A DNA stretch of 64,000 nt from Trissonchulus latispiculum. Its lineage: Eukaryota > Nematoda > Enoplea > Enoplida > Ironidae. Below, in pieces: positions 58,386 to 64,000 of this stretch. The notes beneath the pieces are model-generated. The model had not been told where the DNA came from, ran no database searches, and saw nothing but the letters and a program-made list of their open reading frames with translations. Within the stretch, counting starts at the first letter, position 1. The number at the start of each line of letters is the position of its first letter. Location: assembly GCA_030248195.1 (NCBI GenBank), contig JASAND010020753.1, forward strand, positions 1 through 64,000, given 5' to 3'. Position numbers and translations under genes: made by a program.

Positions 58386-59717
58386 ATGAAGAAAACAGTA
58401 AAAACATTTTTGTTTCAGATTTGCCTGGTCCTGGTCCAATTCGCCCTATCCCATCCGCAATCCAACCCCGGAGATTTCCAAATCCAATTCTATCGTCCCC
58501 GGATTTACGAGTCACCGTCCGGCGGATTTCAGGGATTTGCCAACGATCCCGACTCTTTCCTAAATCAGGCCCGATCCGTGTTTTTTCAACTTTCGCCCGG
58601 CGGGAACCGAACCTCCGCCTATCGGTGTTCCTGGCACCTCGAATCCGTTGGCGACTTGCCAATGGAACCCGTGAACTTTCCCCACACCGAATGCAGCCTG
58701 ACCTGGCACGCTCCCTTTCAGGGTCACTTTCGGGCCTCGGTTAGAGTGACCAACCCTAGCGCTGGTGACCATTCAGTGGGCACCGGTCAATTGGATTTCC
58801 CGATCCGAGATATCTGGATTGTGGCCCTGGGCGATTCCTACGCATCCGGTCAGGGTAATCCGGATATCCCAGCTCAGCTGATGGGATTAATCCCGGCCCA
58901 ATGGATATCCCGAGATTGCTACCGGAGCGGATATGGGTCCTGGGCCTACCGGACCTACAAATTCCTAGAGCAGACCTATTCCGACTACGGGATCCTGTTT
59001 ACCTACCTCGCCTGCAGCGGAGCGTCCATAATTCACGGGTTGGTGGGACCCCATCCCACCCTCCCCCAGCAACCGTCCCAACTCGATGCCCTAGAGTCCA
59101 TCCAAAAGGTGGCAAATTCCCAGCTCTGCGGGTGTCAGGGCTGTTGTGACCAACCGTTGCGACCGGATGTGACCTTGTTGAGTGTCGGGGGAAATGACAT
59201 CAACTTTTCGGATCTCCTATTTTCGATTTTCTGGGGCAATTCGGATCAAACGTTTGCCAAGTTGCCCAAACTTTTTGACGGCCTGGAACGGGATCTGAAA
59301 ATGTTGGCCCTGGCCCTGGATACCAAAGTCCCCGGGATTCCGCCCGCTTCCATCTTCTATCCGCACTACTACGACCTCCTGCGAAACGAAGACGGCCAAC
59401 TCGATTCGAGCTGCGCTGGCAGCGCAACTCGAGCCGAGTTCGGCCGAGCCAGTCGCGAAGTCCTGGCTCGAATCAACCGGGCCATCTCCAAAACGGCGGC
59501 TCGATTCGGCTGGACCGCTGTGGATCAGATCACATCGATTTTTCATCGACACGGGCTCTGCTCCAAGCGATCCTTCATTCGGACTATCGAACAGTCGCTC
59601 TCCCTTCAGGGAAACTGCTTCGGCGCTTTCCATCCCACCCGGCAGGGCCACAGTCGGATAGCCCGGCGGGTCTGGAGCGAAGTTAGGTCATACCTAAATC
59701 GATCGGAAACCATTTGA
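58386..59717 (+). CDS. Secreted SGNH/GDSL-family hydrolase, intronless
   Basis: 443 residues from the ATG after AATCGAATAA. Residues 1-22 form a signal peptide (lysines, then FLFQICLVLVQFALS). SGNH blocks: I, ALGDSYASGQGNPD with Ser151; II, LACSGAS (208-214); III, SVGGNDI (266-272); V, FHPTRQGH (415-422) with the catalytic His. Such enzymes are esterases or lipases acting on lipid, acyl or acetyl-carbohydrate esters; the substrate cannot be told. An N-terminal beta-rich region of about 110 residues (30-140) precedes the catalytic domain. The ALGDSYASGxGNPD block is most familiar from bacterial secreted esterases. The ORF is distinctly GC-richer than its flanks and has no intron. It could also be a recent retrocopy. 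Antisense frames here are shadows. Confidence 0.88.
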   Translation: MKKTVKTFLFQICLVLVQFALSHPQSNPGDFQIQFYRPRIYESPSGGFQGFANDPDSFLNQARSVFFQLSPGGNRTSAYRCSWHLESVGDLPMEPVNFPHTECSLTWHAPFQGHFRASVRVTNPSAGDHSVGTGQLDFPIRDIWIVALGDSYASGQGNPDIPAQLMGLIPAQWISRDCYRSGYGSWAYRTYKFLEQTYSDYGILFTYLACSGASIIHGLVGPHPTLPQQPSQLDALESIQKVANSQLCGCQGCCDQPLRPDVTLLSVGGNDINFSDLLFSIFWGNSDQTFAKLPKLFDGLERDLKMLALALDTKVPGIPPASIFYPHYYDLLRNEDGQLDSSCAGSATRAEFGRASREVLARINRAISKTAARFGWTAVDQITSIFHRHGLCSKRSFIRTIEQSLSLQGNCFGAFHPTRQGHSRIARRVWSEVRSYLNRSETI

Positions 59718-59756
59718 GATCTCAAAAAAGTGTAAGTTTTTGAACAAGTGTAAGAC

Positions 59757-60010
59757 TTTTTTACAGCCACCTCACCCTAGTTGGTATATTGGTTAGGACT
59801 TAGGGGTAGTTGAGTCTGAGACAATTTTGAGGGGGGCTTGTATCGTGACCTGGAAGTTTCGAGGGTGCTTGTACTTTAAGAATGAATTAACCAAATGTTT
59901 CGGAATATTAGCCCTAATTTTATTAGATCTTGCTATTAATTTGCAATAAACTAAACTGTTCCATTTGTAGAAAAAAATCTTGAAAATTTTGGCCGATTTT
60001 ACGAAAAATT
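59757..60010 (-). repeat. Dispersed repeat, 'GGTACAAGCCCCC' family, copy 4, with SINE-like 3' words
   Basis: On the minus strand the GTACAAGCACCCTCGAAAC and TACAAGCCCCCCTC words occur in family order. The adjoining TTTTTACAGCCACCTCACCC (plus strand) also occurs at 54570. Confidence 0.55.
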
Positions 60011-62659
60011 AAGATTAGTATGTTTAGTTTCAGCTTACTGTTGACAAGCTCTAAAGATATAATCCTCTACTTACATTGCAGTACAGTAGAGTTGGGCAAA
60101 TAAATAGCTTTGCAGAGGACAGGGTGGAATTGAGAAACAATTTAAACATTAATTATGGTGCTCAAAATTGGTCACTTTTGGCGTCGCTTTTTCAATCCGT
60201 TGTGTAATTTAAGGCTAAAATTCGGTGCGTAACACTCGGCGTGCTATATTTAATATATTTGTAAAATAAATAACTAAATAATTAAATATACTTTGTTTAA
60301 AATATAATTTAAAACAGTATTACTTCATTCCGCCTAGACTGTACATTGGATGTATTACTGTAGCTGGTTGTTTAGCGTAAAGTATGTAATTACTGTAGTC
60401 GTCTTTCCTTTGATGTTGCCGCCTTCATCGGATAGGTGTAATAAAAAATCACATGGAGAATTTATGGTTACAAGTTCTGTCAAAGTCACTTTGACTTAAC
60501 TGTCTCTCCAAATGTAGACCCCTTTTAAGAAAGATGGCTGAATTTTGTGCAGGATTGCGAACTGGTTCCGAAAAAATGCGAGAAAAATGCAACAAAATTG
60601 CTTCCGCTTGGAGCAATGTTTTGCTCAGAATATTACAAATGGCAGAATTGAGCTTAGAAACCTTTACAAAAATTCTTATTCTTATAACGGATGTTGTCTT
60701 AATTTGAATTAAATTAAACAATTGAATAAATTTTTACATATAAATTAAATAAATTAAATTAATTAATTAAATTTAATTAAATTAAATTAATTAAATTTAA
60801 TTATATAAATTAAATTTTTACAAATTGATAATTTTATTTTAGGAAATTCTTCGATCTGTTGTTGAATCTGATATCGAACTAGTCAAAGAACAGCACCTGT
60901 CAGTCCAGGACACCCAGATTCAGAGATTTTCCATGAATTTGCCTGATTAGCATCCAATTAACGGAATCAATTAACTCTATTTCAGATTTCAGAATTAGAT
61001 ATTCAATACGGTCCCGGAACTGACTTTGGGGTTATTCATTTACTGTCACACCGCTAAACGAAATAGAGTCTTTTTAATTTTATCCCTCCTTCGAATGCTA
61101 AAATTTTGATAACTTGTCCTCTCCAGCTAAACGTCGGGTATGACTATGTTTTCCTCCCACCACGCTAAGTTCTCCAGTACCTCAAAAATGTTCTACTTCG
61201 CGGAATTTGAGTTTATTTCGATTCGTAAAGAGAAATCAGACAACTTTTGGTTCCGATTTTAGACTTTCTTGGTGATATAAGACCAAGTCTGCTTTTCGAT
61301 TAAGATGTTCTTCAGCTCAATATGAGCATTTTTCATCCCTCCCTGCGAATCGAAAATACGAAAATTGCAAAATGGAAAAAATCGATTAATATCGAAAATT
61401 TTTAACTCGGGTCTCCCAAATTTCTCCCCAGGTCAAGCTGAAATTTTTAGCACTGGATGGTGGGTAAAGTTGAAAAGATCCCGATCGAGCAAGTACAATT
61501 TGTGGTTAATGGTCAACTCTTAATTGCGTTGTGATGTTTGCACCTACATGATGTAAATAAAATTATTTATTGCTCAGTCATTAATCACTAGAACAGTATT
61601 AATTAAAGTATCGACAAGTCCCAAGTTCCATGGCAAAACGGTACTACTAAAGAAATTTGAACCTTAAATATTCAAATTTAAATTCAAAAATCTAATTTTG
61701 CTAAAAGTCATCATTTCAGGTTTTAGGAACGGTGGCACTTGAACAAATTTTAATTCAAAATCTGATTTTTTTTAAAATTTTAATTTGATCCCTTTTCAGG
61801 GACATTCAAATATTGCCTATGCGAATCATATTTCAGATCCACACGGCGAGGTATTGGGTATAGTTTTCAACCAGCAATAACCACATCTCGGATAAACCTC
61901 ATTGATTGTGGTACTGCCTCTGCGCAAAGTTGAGGAGAAATTCGGCCTGTCAATTTCAACTTCACTTAAAATTGCAGCATCACCGAATCAGGTTTCATAT
62001 TTTTCAGCAGTAGAAAAGTCCTGTAATAAGTAATTTTTCAAGCTAACTCAACGCTAAAAATGCCTGGAGGTGATAAATAGCTTTTTCCTTACTAACTTAG
62101 CCTGGTGAATAAAATCAGTTTCTGTAGAAACAGATGTCAGGACAAATGAAATGGGTGAAATGACTTAAAAGAGGCTTTCTTGTTAATGAAACCTATCCGA
62201 TTGATGATGCAAGATATATGGGGTCAGCCGCTAGAGAAACTTAATTCCTCACACACAAATCGACAACCAGTTTTGTAACAGTATCATTTCCACTCAATTT
62301 TCGTGCAATTTCATTCATTGTCCTCTAAAAGGAAAGGAAATAGCTTTGGAAGGTTTTTAGAACTGTAGAATTTGCCATTGATTCTCTATTATTATAATTA
62401 TTAGACAAAAGACTACTCGCATCGTAGTGTATTTCTGTCGGGTTCTAGTTTCTGTTGTTTGCCTTTTAGGAGCAAATTTAAAATTCATACGTTGGTTAAG
62501 ACAAAAATAGCTGAAACTTTGGAAGGCCCAATTGAATACAGACTTACAATTTCTGAATATTCATTTTGCCAAATTGTATATTTTGGTAAAGACCAGAAGT
62601 GGGCAGGACCCACCACCAGACGTGTGGGTTGGCAAGAAAGAGTCTGCTCTAAAATGGCA
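60011..62659. other. No gene supported
   Basis: AT-rich DNA, with an (AATTAAATT)n low-complexity stretch at 60740-60820. Open frames at 60449-60721 and 62459-62674 show no domain. Confidence 0.45.
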
Positions 62660-62860
62660 AGGGAACGAATTTAAACTTAAGCTTGGCTCGATTGTATCTG
62701 AATAGCCCAATCAGTAGAGCGTTAGCCTAGATCACCAAAGGTTGTGGTTTTGATCTCCACCTCATGCTCGACTTTTTCGGTTCGGAGGTGCCTGTAATGA
62801 CACGTCTAAATTTCTCTTGTCGTACTGGATCAGACTGTAACGGGCCGGATCGACATCATA
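62660..62860 (+). mobile_element. tRNA-derived SINE, copy 3
   Basis: GGGAACGAATTTAAACTTAA, then ATAGCCCAATCAGTAGAGCG (A box) and GTGGTTTTGATCTCCAC (decayed B box), then TTCGGAGGTGCCTGTAATGA. Colinear with the copies at 35632 and 40395. Confidence 0.72.
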
Positions 62861-63014
62861 AACTGTTGTGAAATCACAAAAAATAGCTAAACATTCACTC
62901 ATTCTAGTTATTTAACCGCAAAATTTAACATTTCGTAGCATATAATTTTGCGTTCCCATCATGCATTGAAGCCTTTGAAATAATATTGTTAGTAAAATTT
63001 TGAAAATATTCTTT

Positions 63015-63235
63015 TGGCGGGCCGGGCCGGCCGAGCAAGATATTGGAACTGGCCGAGCCAGGACGAAAAAGTCCGGCCCGTGCTCGTCTCTACTCCTCTC
63101 ATGCACAAAAACAAGCACACACGAACACGGAGATTTGTTTACAAAATTGTAAGAGTAACTAATTAGTCTGCTTTGTGATCTGAAACTAGAGTTGTTGGCC
63201 GGCCGAGGAAAACCCGTGAGAAGCAGCCGGCCGGC
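63015..63235. repeat. GGCCGG islands 4 and 5
   Basis: GGCGGGCCGGGCCGGCCGAG (63016-63035) and TTGGCCGGCCGAGG with CAGCCGGCCGGCCGATC (63195-63240), separated by AT-rich DNA. The island at 63945-64000 is similar and runs to the window end. Confidence 0.6.
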
Positions 63236-63280
63236 CGATCTTCAGAAAAAGGACATTATACTTGATTTTGTCTGTTATAC

Positions 63281-63875
63281 CAAGAGTATATAATACCAAG
63301 AGTGGGAAGCTTAGCCCTTCCTAATGGAAATGGCCTGCGAGATGCTCGGCACATTAAGGCCGAAATCTCGGGGGGGGGGTACCACTTACCATTGTTCAGC
63401 ATGTGTTTATATGCGTTTTAACTAAAACGCATCTGATTGGCTAATCGCCTACCTTATGTTAAATTTGCGTGTATAAGTGGACCCCACCGAGATCTCAGGG
63501 GGGGGGTCCCGCTTAGCGTTGTTATGCGTGTGTTTATATGCAGTCGAACTGAAATGCACTGATGTCGATTACGGCAGCTAAGTAGCTAATCAAATACATT
63601 TCAATTCAATCGCATATAAACACACGCTTAACAATGCTAAGCGGGACCCCCCCCCCCCCAGAAAACTCGGGGGGTCCACTTATTCCCGCAAATTTAACAT
63701 AAGGTAGGCGATTAGCCAATCAGATGCGTTTTATTTCAAACGCACATAAACACATGCTGAACGACGGTAAGTAGGAGCCCCCCCCCGAGATTTCGCCCTT
63801 AATGTGCCGAGCATCTCGCAAGCCATTTCCATTAGGAAGGGCTAAGCTTCCCACTCTTGGTATTATATACTCTTG
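63281..63875. mobile_element. Long fold-back element (CAAGAGTA family), copy 2, with 7-bp duplication
   Basis: Begins CAAGAGTATATAATACCAAG and ends with its reverse complement. Perfect 7-bp direct repeats GTTATAC flank it (63274-63280 and 63876-63882). Almost the whole 595 bp is palindromic: the arms share GAAGCTTAGCCCTTCCTAAT, GAGATGCTCGGCACATTAA, a C or G homopolymer run, ACATGCTGAAC-like words and GGCGATTAGCCAATCAGATG. A second, inner inverted pair (CGCTTAGCGTTGTT-like) lies in the middle. There is no ORF. Ends and duplication length match the element at 2858. Confidence 0.88.
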
Positions 63876-64000
63876 GTTATACATAACCATTCATCAATTA
63901 ATGCTAAATATTTTGCAAAATATGGCAAAACTGGTACCGGCCGGTTTGCATCACCCGGCCGGCCGGTCGGGCGGAAACGGCCCGCCGCCGGCCGGGTTCA
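63876..64000. repeat. End of window: GGCCGG island
   Basis: From 63945 onward the sequence is GGCCGGTTTGCATCACCCGG followed by GGCCGG/GCCGCCGGCC words, cut by the window end. Confidence 0.5.

Noticed and set aside
58421..59651. Other-frame and minus-strand ORFs over the SGNH gene
   Set aside because: GC-rich shadow frames; only the 443-codon frame has catalytic motifs and a signal peptide.

Overview
The window is animal nuclear DNA: AT-rich, gene-poor and repeat-rich. Coding exons have GT-AG introns, and two genes end in a seven-helix domain of the class B2 (adhesion-type GPCR) kind, which points to a metazoan. No marker fixes the lineage.

The main content is two paralogous receptor genes in tandem, both on the minus strand. 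Gene B (exons from 54212 down to 36249) can be read from a signal-peptide exon to a stop codon: signal peptide, an 8-cysteine domain, a 1,419-codon Ser/Thr mucin-like stalk, a 90-residue linker, seven transmembrane helices and a short tail, 1,918 residues in all. Gene A (exons from 30142 down to 5081) has the same plan with the Cys-domain plus mucin pair present twice; its signal-peptide exon was not found. The linker exon and the six exons carrying the helices are identical in length in the two genes (270, 122, 100, 157, 67, 165 and 169 bp) and every splice phase is compatible, so the model rests on more than open frames. No normal GPS autoproteolysis site is visible before TM1. The mucin exons contain near-identical tandem repeats (nine copies of 153 bp in gene A, about thirteen of 57 bp in gene B), so stalk length may vary between individuals.

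On the plus strand at 58386-59717 lies an intronless, GC-rich gene for a secreted SGNH/GDSL hydrolase. Its composition and lack of introns contrast with the surroundings and make it a horizontal-transfer candidate.

The rest is mostly mobile DNA. Two internally deleted Ginger-type (Gypsy-integrase-related) DNA transposons are present: one at 24723-26399 with a CCGG target-site duplication, an integrase zinc finger and an OTU protease remnant; one at 39112-40026 with a TCTA duplication and a C-terminal Cys-rich transposase remnant. Both have terminal inverted repeats made of tandem palindromes. There are several MITE-like families (one with 7-bp duplications at 2858-3233 and 63281-63875), three copies of a tRNA-derived SINE, minisatellites, two dense hairpin arrays (22.2-23.8 kb and 49.0-49.3 kb), GGCC-rich islands and a ~300-bp tandem repeat at the left edge. 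No rRNA, functional tRNA or CRISPR array was seen.
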